Shown: positions 1-5,875, numbered from the stretch's first letter. The stretch: 6,172 bases of DNA from an uncultured Eubacteriales bacterium (GCA_900542395.1 UQNM01000101.1:1-6172); one strand, 5' to 3'. A program made the numbers and translations. The notes: generated from the sequence alone by a model not told the origin.

Positions 1-120
1 CGATCGCCCTTTGGAAACCTTCGGGCAAAAATACTTGGTTTTATTCTCGAAATATCGGTATTGTTAGCTTGACAGCTCCTCAATTTAGAAACGAAGCGAT
101 GCAGGGGATTTCCCGCCCAC

Positions 121-1479
121 TCAGTCAACAATGGTCGGCTCAGCGCCTTCGGCGCGCTTGATCCAGTCAAGCAGGCGGCCGCGGAGCATCGCCTTGGCCT
201 CGGCATAAGCCGGATCAGCGACGACGTTATTGAGCTGAACCGGGTCTACCCTGAGATCATACAGATAATCGTCGGCGTAAACGTCCGCCGCGGCGGTTTC
301 GCCGCCGTTCACGCCCGGCGCATACACGGCATACAGGAAATCCGGCGTGCGGATGCAGCGGCCGCAGCGGCTTTCGCTGATCTGCGCAAAGGCCTCGTTG
401 ACACGGTTCGGCGTATTGCCCGCCACAACGTCCGCGAGGTTTTCGCCGATCATCTTGTCGCCCACATCGACGCCCGCCAGCGCGAGAATCGTCTTGGGCA
501 GGCTGGCCGTGGAGACGATCTGCTCTTCCACCTTTCCGCCCTTGAACGGGCCGCCCGCGATGACCAGCGGCACGCGCAGCGCCGCGTCGTGGCCGGAGCG
601 CTTATAATCGTCATAGCCGTTGAGATGGCCGTCGCGATTGCGGGTCTTGAAATGGGAACCGTGATCCGCGCCGAAGATGATGACCGTGTTTTCGTACAGC
701 CCTTCCTTCTTCAGGCGGTCGATCACCTTGCCCAGATTTCGATCCAGCGCCGCGCACGCGCCCAGATAATCCGGATATTCCTCTTTGTAATCGCCGCCCA
801 GCGCGGCCAAATCCGCAGGCGCTTCGTAATTCGCGTATTTTTCCTTCGAGCCGACCGGACCTTCGTAGTGCTTGTGGTCGTTCTGATGATGCGGCTCGAT
901 GTGGGAAATCGTCATAAAGAACGGCTTCTGCCCGTCGTACTGGTCAAAGAATTCCAGCGCCAGATCCGTGATACAGTCCGCGCGGTAGCCCTTGAAGTCG
1001 ATGCGGTTGTTGTTTTCGTCAAACACATACCCGTCGTAGCCGTGGGACGTAAATTCCAGCACGTCGCTGGCGCGCCAGAAGCCGGTGTAGCCGCCGCGCA
1101 GCTCCTTCGGAATCGCGGTGATCGTGTGATCGATCGTGGGCTTCTTCTCCAGCTCGCCGTCGCTGGCCAAATGCCACTTGCCGATATAGGCGGTCTCATA
1201 GCCCGCCTCCTCGATATAGCTGCCCAACGTCTTCACGTTGGCGGGCAGCATCACGTTGTTGCGGAAGCAGCCCGTCTCGGTGGGGTATTTGCCCGTCTGG
1301 AACAGCGCGCGGCAGGGGCCGCACACCGGCTGCGGGGAAAACGCCCATTCAAACTTCACACCTTCGCTCGCCAACTGGTCAAGGCGCGGCGTGATATCCA
1401 GCTTCTGGCCGTAACAGCCGCAGGTATCGGCGCGCTGCTGATCCGTAAAGTAAAAGATGATATTCGGGCGATTAGCCAT
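121..1479 (-). CDS. Cytoplasmic S1-family sulfatase (formylglycine-dependent, cysteine type)
   Basis: This 452-residue protein has the layout of the alkaline-phosphatase-superfamily sulfatases, which hydrolyse sulfate esters using a formylglycine made from an active-site cysteine. Seen in the sequence: the N-terminal metal-site strand IIFYFTDQQR with D13 and Q14; the sulfatase signature PVCGPCRALFQTGKYPTETG at 51-70, with C53 the residue to be converted and R57 the conserved arginine; GKWH at 100-103 (K101, H103); a histidine cluster SHIEPHH at 192-198; the second metal pair D272-H273 in ADHGSH; and K293 and H297 before RVPLVIAGG. The length is normal for the family. There is no signal peptide, so it should act on an imported substrate. 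A maturase (anSME type) would be needed and is not encoded here. Its ATG overlaps the end of tctA by 8 nt, and its GAGG ribosome site, 10 nt upstream, lies inside tctA. It could also be a related phosphonate or phosphodiester hydrolase; the exact substrate cannot be read from the sequence. Confidence 0.93.
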   Translation of the reverse strand: MANRPNIIFYFTDQQRADTCGCYGQKLDITPRLDQLASEGVKFEWAFSPQPVCGPCRALFQTGKYPTETGCFRNNVMLPANVKTLGSYIEEAGYETAYIGKWHLASDGELEKKPTIDHTITAIPKELRGGYTGFWRASDVLEFTSHGYDGYVFDENNNRIDFKGYRADCITDLALEFFDQYDGQKPFFMTISHIEPHHQNDHKHYEGPVGSKEKYANYEAPADLAALGGDYKEEYPDYLGACAALDRNLGKVIDRLKKEGLYENTVIIFGADHGSHFKTRNRDGHLNGYDDYKRSGHDAALRVPLVIAGGPFKGGKVEEQIVSTASLPKTILALAGVDVGDKMIGENLADVVAGNTPNRVNEAFAQISESRCGRCIRTPDFLYAVYAPGVNGGETAAADVYADDYLYDLRVDPVQLNNVVADPAYAEAKAMLRGRLLDWIKRAEGAEPTIVD

Positions 1480-2965
1480 TTTTCTTTTTCCTCGCTTTCA
1501 TCTTGTTGAATGCCACAGAGCCGATGACCAGCGCGGTCAGCGCAAGGAACGCGATACAGAACGGGCTGGATACAAAGATGGAATAGCTGCCGCGCGAAAC
1601 CATCAGCGCGCGGCGGAAGTTGGTCTCCGCCATCTTGCCAAGCACCAGACCCAGCAGAATCGGCACCGCCGGGAAATCAATCTTGCGCAGCAGCCACGCC
1701 ACGGCGCAGAACACGAGCGCAACCAGCACGTCAAAGTAGCTCTTGTTGACGGAGAACGCGCCCGCAAAGCAGAACATGACGATGATCGGGGTCAAAATCT
1801 CCTGCGGAACGGAGACGACCTTGGCGAAGAGATTGGTCAGGAACTTGCCCTGCACAAACATGAATGCGTTGACCAGAATGAGGCCGAGCATGATGGCGTA
1901 CATGATATCGCCCTGCTCCGTGAAGAGGGACAGCCCCGGATTGAGGCCGTTGATCATCAGCGCGGACAGCATGATGGCCACGCAGCCGTCGCCCGGAATG
2001 CCCAGCGTCAGCAGCGGAATCAGCGTCGCGCCGGTGACGGCGTTGTTGGCGGATTCCGCGGCGGCAATGCCCTCGACGGAACCCTTGCCGAATTCCTCCG
2101 GATGCTTGGACATGGAGCGCGCGCGGTCATAGCTGAACCACGAAGCCATGGATGCGCCGGTGCCCGGAATGATGCCGATGATGGTACCGATAATGGAAGA
2201 CACAAGCATCGGGCGCACCATGCGCTTTTTTTCTTCCTTCGTGATATCCAGACCGTCTCCGATTTTGGACGTATCCAAAATCAGGCGGTCTTCCTTTCGC
2301 TCCGCCTTGGTCATCACCTGCACAAGGGCAAACAGACCGATGAGGCAGATCGCGAGGTCAAGCCCCAGATACAGGCGCTCCACGCCGAAGGTCAGGCGCG
2401 CGCGGCTGGTCATCGGGTCTGCGCCGATGCAGGAGACCAGCAGGCCGATGCAGGCCGCCATCACGCCCTTGCTCAGGCTGTCGCCGGAAATTCCGGCGAT
2501 GATGGTCAGGCCGAACATGCACACGAGGAAATATTCCGCCGTGCCCAGCATCGCGGCGACCTTGGCCACCTGCGGCGCGAGGAAGAGCAGCATCAGCGCG
2601 GAGAAAATGCCACCGAAGGTGGAGGCGTACAGCGCAATCTTCAGCGCCGCCTTGGTGCGCCCCTGCTGGTTGAGCGGATAGCCGTCCAGCATGGTTGCCG
2701 CGGCGTGCGGCGTGCCCGGCGTGTTGATGAGGATGGCGCTGACGCTGCCGCCGTAACCGCCCGCGCAGTAAATGCCCAGCAGGAACATCATGCCCGGAAT
2801 CGCCGTCATCTGGTAGGTAAACGGCAGGAACAGGATGATGCACAGAATGACGGTCAGCCCCGGAATTGCGGCGAACACGCTGCCAATGAAAACGCCCAGA
2901 TTGATCCAGATCAGGTTTTCAATCGTCAACAGGTTCTGCAGAGCAGGAACGATAAATTCAAGCAT
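1472..2965 (-). CDS. tctA: Tripartite tricarboxylate transporter large permease TctA
   Basis: This is the 497-residue large membrane subunit of a TTT-family secondary transporter, which forms the translocation path and uses an ion gradient with TctB. It is almost wholly hydrophobic, with roughly a dozen membrane segments. Family landmarks are clear: AAIPGLTVILCIILFLPFT (32-50); GIYCAGGYGGSVSAILINTPGTP (64-86, cut here as GGYGGS and NTPGTP) followed by TMLDGYPLNQQGR (91-103); IIPGTGASMASW (265-276); FGKGSVEGIAAAESANNAV (292-310); and LTLGIPGDG (319-327). The two PG-containing loops at 35-36 and 267-268 reflect the known internal repeat. The polar loop at 217-250 probably faces the cytoplasm. 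The start at 2965 is chosen because GGGAGGG lies 7 nt upstream; an in-frame ATG 39 nt earlier would run into tctB and lacks such a site. The start is 16 nt after the tctB stop, and the gene ends by overlapping the sulfatase start. Membership of the family is certain; the substrate is not. Confidence 0.96.
   Translation of the reverse strand: MLEFIVPALQNLLTIENLIWINLGVFIGSVFAAIPGLTVILCIILFLPFTYQMTAIPGMMFLLGIYCAGGYGGSVSAILINTPGTPHAAATMLDGYPLNQQGRTKAALKIALYASTFGGIFSALMLLFLAPQVAKVAAMLGTAEYFLVCMFGLTIIAGISGDSLSKGVMAACIGLLVSCIGADPMTSRARLTFGVERLYLGLDLAICLIGLFALVQVMTKAERKEDRLILDTSKIGDGLDITKEEKKRMVRPMLVSSIIGTIIGIIPGTGASMASWFSYDRARSMSKHPEEFGKGSVEGIAAAESANNAVTGATLIPLLTLGIPGDGCVAIMLSALMINGLNPGLSLFTEQGDIMYAIMLGLILVNAFMFVQGKFLTNLFAKVVSVPQEILTPIIVMFCFAGAFSVNKSYFDVLVALVFCAVAWLLRKIDFPAVPILLGLVLGKMAETNFRRALMVSRGSYSIFVSSPFCIAFLALTALVIGSVAFNKMKARKKKNG
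1490..1493 (-). promoter_or_regulatory. Sulfatase ribosome-binding site inside the end of tctA
   Basis: The minus strand reads GCGAGGAAAAAGAAAAATGG; the GAGG core is 10 nt from the sulfatase ATG and encodes part of the ARKKKNG tail of TctA. A ribosome finishing TctA would stop at TAA (1472-1474), downstream of the sulfatase ATG, allowing re-initiation or coupled translation. Confidence 0.65.
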
Positions 2966-2972
2966 GTCTTTT

Positions 2973-2979
2973 CCCTCCC
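2973..2979 (-). promoter_or_regulatory. Shine-Dalgarno of tctA deciding its start
   Basis: GGGAGGG lies in the 16-nt gap between the tctB stop and the tctA ATG, 7 nt from that ATG. It supports 2965 as the start rather than the upstream in-frame ATG at 3002-3004 inside tctB. Confidence 0.85.
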
Positions 2980-2981
2980 TA

Positions 2982-3509
2982 TCAGAACAGCACGCCCAGG
3001 CCAAAGCGGAACACGGCCCAGATGGCCACCGCGGCGGCGATCACGACGGCGTAATACAGCGGCTTTTTGCAGCGGAAAATAAAAAGCATCAGCACGCCGA
3101 AGACGGCGGCGCCCACGGCGAAATTGCCGCTCGTCTTCGCGACGAAAGAAAAGACAATCATCGCCAAAAAGATCAGCAGCGCCTTGACCTCAACCAGCAG
3201 GTTAATGGTCGTCAGCTTGACCTCCTGCCCGCGCGCCAGCTTGATGACCTGCTGCACGATCAGGATGATCGAACAGGCGATCATCACGTACATCAGCAGG
3301 TTGGGAAAGGCTCGCCCGTTGACCAGTTCCTTCTTCTTGATCTCGATCTGCTGCGGAATCAGCCAGAGCATCACAAGCCCGAAGATCAGAAAGAGCACAC
3401 CGCCCAGCAGGTCGGTCGGCACCTTCCATTCCTTCTTTTTCAGCTTGTTCCCGATTGCGTCCAGCTTCGCGTCAACGCTCGCGACAAGCCCCATTTTCTC
3501 GTTACTCAT
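2982..3509 (-). CDS. tctB: Tripartite tricarboxylate transporter small permease TctB
   Basis: This 175-residue protein is the small membrane subunit that pairs with TctA. After a charged, probably cytoplasmic N-terminus with KLKKKEWKVP (22-31), hydrophobic segments appear at about 33-52, 70-89, 108-125, 129-145 and 151-172. Most TctB proteins are described with four membrane helices, so two of the last three may be short or re-entrant. The FRFGLGVLF end resembles the usual C-terminus of the family. TctB sequences are poorly conserved; this call rests as much on size, topology and position between tctC and tctA as on motifs. GGAG lies 8 nt before the ATG. A 102-nt gap containing a stem-loop separates it from tctC, while tctA follows after only 16 nt, so tctB and tctA look like one translational unit. 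Confidence 0.9.
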   Translation of the reverse strand: MSNEKMGLVASVDAKLDAIGNKLKKKEWKVPTDLLGGVLFLIFGLVMLWLIPQQIEIKKKELVNGRAFPNLLMYVMIACSIILIVQQVIKLARGQEVKLTTINLLVEVKALLIFLAMIVFSFVAKTSGNFAVGAAVFGVLMLFIFRCKKPLYYAVVIAAAVAIWAVFRFGLGVLF

Positions 3510-3559
3510 ACCAAATTCTCCCCATCACGGTCATGTTACTCAGCGGTCGTGACTGACGT

Positions 3560-3595
3560 AAAACGGGCAATGCAAGACCTCCCCTGCATTGCCCG
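3560..3595 (-). terminator. Intercistronic stem-loop between tctC and tctB, likely partial terminator
   Basis: CGGGCAATGCA (3564-3574) and TGCATTGCCCG (3585-3595) form a perfect 11-bp stem with a 10-nt loop. In the transcribed direction it is followed by UUUUACG, so the U-tract is short. The stem is strong but the tail is weak, which suits partial termination, or protection of the upstream tctC mRNA from 3' decay. Either would give more soluble binding protein than membrane subunits, as is common in binding-protein-dependent transport operons. Confidence 0.65.
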
Positions 3596-3611
3596 ATCGT
3601 AAGCCCGCGAA

Positions 3612-4568
3612 TTACTCGGCAACCAGATCGTAGTACTCCTCGACGATATTCTTCACGTTGTCGATATGCGCGATAACCTCTTCCTCGGTCATCATGTCGG
3701 CTTCCAGCAGCATGGTGTTGTTCAGCCAATCGACCATCTCCTCGTCGGTGAGGATCTGCGCGTAGAGCGCCTTGAGATCCGCGATCTTCTGCTCGTCAGC
3801 GCCGGCCTTGGCGAAGATGAAGCAGCGGTTGCGGAAGTACGGATAGCCATACTGGCCGACGCCCTCAACGCCCTTGAACGGGCCCTGCGCGATGGGCTCG
3901 CCGTCAAACGCCGCAAAGACGTCAACGCCGCCCTGCTGCCACGTTTCCAGAATCTGGCTCTGGTGAGAAACGGCGATATCCACCTCGCCGCGCGCCACAG
4001 CCTGAGCGGCCTCGGCGGCGGACTCATACGGAATCAGGTAGAACTGATCGCCATAGCCCATCGCACCGATCAGCGCGGCGGCCAGGAAAGCCTCCGAACC
4101 GGTGGCGCCGTTGGTGCCGACCATGATCTGGTTGCCCTCCTCCAGATACGCCTTCAGCGCGTCGATGGAGGTGATGCCCAGCTCCTTGCGGGCGCTGGCG
4201 ACGAAGATGGAGGAATAGAGGTTTTCAACATACTTAAAATCGTCGTAGGTGAAGTTCATGCGTTCCGGATCGAGGATCGCGGTGATGCCGAACATGCCTT
4301 CGCCGATGAAGCACATCTGCGGATCGGCCTCGGTGTACTTGGTCAGCCAGCTGTTGATGGTGGCGGTGTCGCCCTTTTCAGCGTTGGCAACGAGAACATA
4401 ATCCTGGCTGTAGGTGGTGGAAAGCGACGCGGCCTTCTGGTTGACCATCGCGGCAACGCCGGACGGAGCCCACGGGCAGGTGACGGTCCAGGCCTCGGCC
4501 GCCAGAGCGGAAACGCAGCTCAGGCAGAGCATGAGAGCCAGAACGAGAGAGACGATCTTCTTCATCAT
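3612..4568 (-). CDS. tctC: TctC/Bug-type extracytoplasmic substrate-binding protein of the TTT system
   Basis: This 318-residue protein should bind the carboxylate solute outside the membrane and deliver it to TctAB. It starts with a signal peptide: MMKK, a hydrophobic core VSLVLALMLCLS, then VSALA|AEAW, where signal peptidase I would cut after residue 23. Mature landmarks are VTCPWAPSG (29-37), aligned with the family's first ligand loop; a Gly-rich ligand loop VGTNGATGSEAF (150-161); and IPYESAAEAAQAVARGEVDIAVS (179-201), the counterpart of the VPY...GGQVD motif. The first loop is unusual: the common PGG...D pattern reads PSGVAA, without the aspartate. No standard lipobox is seen, although C15 and C18 lie in the signal peptide. 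AAGGAGG is followed by two adjacent ATG codons, at 5 and 8 nt spacing; 4568 is used here, and 4565 (317 residues) is equally possible. It is the first gene of the transporter operon, downstream of a strong promoter and two operator-like sites. Confidence 0.93.
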   Translation of the reverse strand: MMKKIVSLVLALMLCLSCVSALAAEAWTVTCPWAPSGVAAMVNQKAASLSTTYSQDYVLVANAEKGDTATINSWLTKYTEADPQMCFIGEGMFGITAILDPERMNFTYDDFKYVENLYSSIFVASARKELGITSIDALKAYLEEGNQIMVGTNGATGSEAFLAAALIGAMGYGDQFYLIPYESAAEAAQAVARGEVDIAVSHQSQILETWQQGGVDVFAAFDGEPIAQGPFKGVEGVGQYGYPYFRNRCFIFAKAGADEQKIADLKALYAQILTDEEMVDWLNNTMLLEADMMTEEEVIAHIDNVKNIVEEYYDLVAE

Positions 4569-4573
4569 AGGAT

Positions 4574-4580
4574 CCTCCTT
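4574..4580 (-). promoter_or_regulatory. Strong Shine-Dalgarno of tctC deciding its start
   Basis: AAGGAGG lies 5 nt before the first and 8 nt before the second of two adjacent ATG codons. It rules out the upstream in-frame ATG at 4671-4673, which has no such site and would place 35 residues ahead of an evident signal peptide. Confidence 0.85.
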
Positions 4581-4587
4581 ATTTTTC

Positions 4588-4614
4588 AACCGCCCCTCCA
4601 TAAGCGGAGCGGTT
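4588..4614 (-). promoter_or_regulatory. Stem-loop in the tctC leader just before the ribosome-binding site
   Basis: In the minus-strand RNA, AACCGCUCC pairs with GGGGCGGUU, nine pairs with one G-U wobble and a 9-nt loop. It ends 7 nt before AAGGAGG. There is no U-run after it, so it is not a terminator; it may stabilise the mRNA or keep the ribosome site open. It matches no riboswitch class that I recognise. Confidence 0.5.
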
Positions 4615-4682
4615 TGATTCGCGCCCGACACGCCGCCGATACATCCTTGCACCCTCGCGCGCACATTCGGCATTTTTCACGG

Positions 4683-4696
4683 TGTTTACGTATTCA
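4683..4696. promoter_or_regulatory. Probable LacI-family operator O2, distal
   Basis: TGTTTACGTATTCA shares the right half GTATTCA with O1 and keeps five of seven symmetric positions. The shared sequence TACGTATTCATTT (4687-4699 and 4730-4742) is an exact 13-bp direct repeat. The centres of O1 and O2 are 43 bp apart, close to four helical turns, which would place two regulator dimers on the same face of the DNA. Confidence 0.6.
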
Positions 4697-4725
4697 TTTC
4701 TGTATGTATGTCATTTTTTACTTTT

Positions 4726-4739
4726 TGCATACGTATTCA
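4726..4739. promoter_or_regulatory. Probable LacI-family operator O1, proximal
   Basis: TGCATACGTATTCA is a near-perfect palindrome with a central CG: six of seven positions in each half match (TGCATAC against TGAATAC), and it contains the exact palindrome ATACGTAT. A CG-centred dyad of 14 bp or more is the typical operator form for LacI/GalR regulators. It would lie at about +7 to +20 of the operon transcript, where a bound repressor blocks initiation or escape. Binding by the neighbouring regulator is inferred. Confidence 0.7.
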
Positions 4740-4751
4740 TTTGTCAGCAAT

Positions 4752-4780
4752 AATATATCACGCCTTCAAGCACTTGTCAA
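4752..4780 (-). promoter_or_regulatory. SigmaA-type promoter of the tctCBA-sulfatase operon
   Basis: On the minus strand a perfect -35 TTGACA (4775-4780) is followed after 17 bp by a -10 TATATT (4752-4757). The inferred start is near 4745, so the leader before tctC would be about 177 nt. An AT-only tract at 4801-4820, roughly -56 to -75, could act as a distal UP element. Near-consensus strength suits a promoter that is held off by a repressor, and two operator-like sites lie directly downstream. Confidence 0.8.
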
Positions 4781-4798
4781 TACTGTGAAAGGCGTGAT
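4757..4798. repeat. 10-bp inverted repeat enclosing the -35 element of the operon promoter
   Basis: ATCACGCCTT (4757-4766) and AAGGCGTGAT (4789-4798) are perfect inverted copies separated by 22 nt. Arm centres are 32 bp apart, about three helical turns, and the -35 hexamer lies between them. In RNA from the regulator gene this would be a 10-bp hairpin followed by AUAUUAUUG, a poor U-tract, so a weak terminator for the regulator is one reading. Two half-sites for a second DNA-binding protein is another. Confidence 0.55.
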
Positions 4799-4817
4799 CG
4801 AAAAATTTATTTATTTT

Positions 4818-5828
4818 TTATCGCGTCGTATCTCTCAATACCATCTGCGCCTGATAGTACGTCGTTCGGGGCGCAATTTCTTCGCCCTCGATCAACCCAA
4901 TTAGAAGGTCGCATCCGTCCCCGACCATCTGGCGCACGGGGGAACGCATGGTGCTTAGCCGGGGCGTAAACCACGAGGCCAGCGGAATATCGTCCATGCC
5001 GAAGACCTGCGCCTGCTCAGGAACCGCCACGCCGAGCTCGCGCAGCGCGTTGAGCACGCCCAGCGCCATCATGTCGTTATAGACAAAAATGCCCGTCCGC
5101 TCCCGGCAGAACATCGCGCTGCTCGCCATCACCGCTTCATACGCCGCTTCAGGAGAGCGTTCCGCGGTCAGAATGGAATCCTCCCCGAGCGCTTTGCCCG
5201 CAGAGGCCAGCCCCTTCATATAGCCATGCAGACGCGCGCTTCGCTCCGGCGGCTCGTCGTCCACCGCCATATAGACGTATCGGCTGACGTCCCGGCCGCC
5301 CAGATACGCCCCGATCTGAAAGCCCGCGTTTTCCTCATCAATCATCAGCTGATGCAGCATCGAGCTTTCCTGCAAGGCGCTATGCAGCGAGACAAACGGA
5401 ATCTGAAGTTTCTCGATCAGGTCAATTTCACGCTGCAAGAGCTGCGGCCTGAAGTTGATCAGCCCATCGAGCTTGCCGCTGCGGATCACACGCTCAAAGG
5501 TATTGCTCTTCATTTCCGGATCGTGATCGTAAACGATCATAATATCATAGCTTCTGCGGCTCAACTCGCGCTGAAGCTGATCGAAAATATGCGTAAACAT
5601 CAGGTTTTTGCTCAGGCTGTCAAAGTTGAGCGGAAAAAGCACCCCGATCGTATTCGTTTTGCTGGTTTTGAGACTGCGCGCCTGCGAATTGAGCACAAAA
5701 CCGTATTCCTCCGCCTTTTTTTCAATATAGATTCTCGTTTTTTCGCATACGGAAGAACGACCGTTAAGCGCCCGCGAAACGGTCGCCTGCGATACGCCGA
5801 TCAGTTCTGCAAATTCCCGCGAAGTCAT
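4818..5828 (-). CDS. LacI/GalR-family transcriptional regulator
   Basis: This 336-residue regulator is full length for the family. Residues 2-23 form the helix-turn-helix: TSREFAELIGVSQATVSRAL, with Q14 and A15 at the two positions that in LacI-type proteins read the operator, then LNGRSSV. The hinge NSQARSLKTSKTNTIGV spans 47-63. The rest is the periplasmic-binding-protein-like effector domain, with the C-terminal landmarks IFVYNDMMALGVLNALRELG (247-266), QVFGMDDIPLASWFTPRLST (274-293) and the dimer helix that follows. It most probably represses the adjacent tctCBA-sulfatase operon through the CG-centred sites at 4683-4739. The effector is unknown; a sugar-like or sugar-acid compound would suit the family. 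AGGAGG at 5840-5845 is 11 nt from the ATG at 5828 and 8 nt from an adjacent TTG at 5829-5831, so a start one codon earlier cannot be excluded. Confidence 0.95.
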   Translation of the reverse strand: MTSREFAELIGVSQATVSRALNGRSSVCEKTRIYIEKKAEEYGFVLNSQARSLKTSKTNTIGVLFPLNFDSLSKNLMFTHIFDQLQRELSRRSYDIMIVYDHDPEMKSNTFERVIRSGKLDGLINFRPQLLQREIDLIEKLQIPFVSLHSALQESSMLHQLMIDEENAGFQIGAYLGGRDVSRYVYMAVDDEPPERSARLHGYMKGLASAGKALGEDSILTAERSPEAAYEAVMASSAMFCRERTGIFVYNDMMALGVLNALRELGVAVPEQAQVFGMDDIPLASWFTPRLSTMRSPVRQMVGDGCDLLIGLIEGEEIAPRTTYYQAQMVLRDTTR

Positions 5829-5839
5829 CAAGTCAAGCC

Positions 5840-5845
5840 CCTCCT
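5840..5845 (-). promoter_or_regulatory. Shine-Dalgarno of the regulator gene, with two candidate starts
   Basis: The minus strand reads AGGAGGGGCTTGACTTGATG. The AGGAGG core is 8 nt from TTG (5831) and 11 nt from ATG (5828). The spacing favours TTG and codon preference favours ATG; the proteins differ by one residue. Confidence 0.7.
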
Positions 5846-5875
5846 GCCCTTTTTCCGATAAGGAACACAGTATTG

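Noticed and set aside
69..74. TTGACA on the plus strand as a promoter
   Set aside because: No -10-like hexamer lies at 16-18 bp spacing, and transcription would run against the sulfatase.
1..120. A terminator for the operon after the sulfatase
   Set aside because: No stem of useful length with a following U-run is seen; the GCCC/GGGC pairing at 7-27 is too weak. The terminator may lie beyond the left edge.
2966..3004. A 13-residue extension of TctA starting inside tctB
   Set aside because: GGGAGGG lies 7 nt before the downstream ATG, and the extension is polar and atypical for the family.
1457..3082. A 541-codon open frame on the plus strand opposite tctA, and similar long frames opposite the sulfatase (589-1509) and tctC (3666-4904)
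   Set aside because: They mirror the codon bias of GC-rich genes on the other strand, have low-complexity Arg/His/Gln-rich translations, lack ribosome sites and match no family, while the minus-strand proteins are clearly recognisable.
4569..4673. A 35-residue N-terminal extension of TctC from an upstream in-frame ATG
   Set aside because: No Shine-Dalgarno precedes it, and it would bury a clear signal peptide that follows a perfect AAGGAGG-ATG arrangement.
4705..4734. A short leader peptide starting ATGAATACG in the operon leader
   Set aside because: The ATG codons arise from the repeated operator sequence, none has a ribosome site, and the frames are only three to nine codons long.
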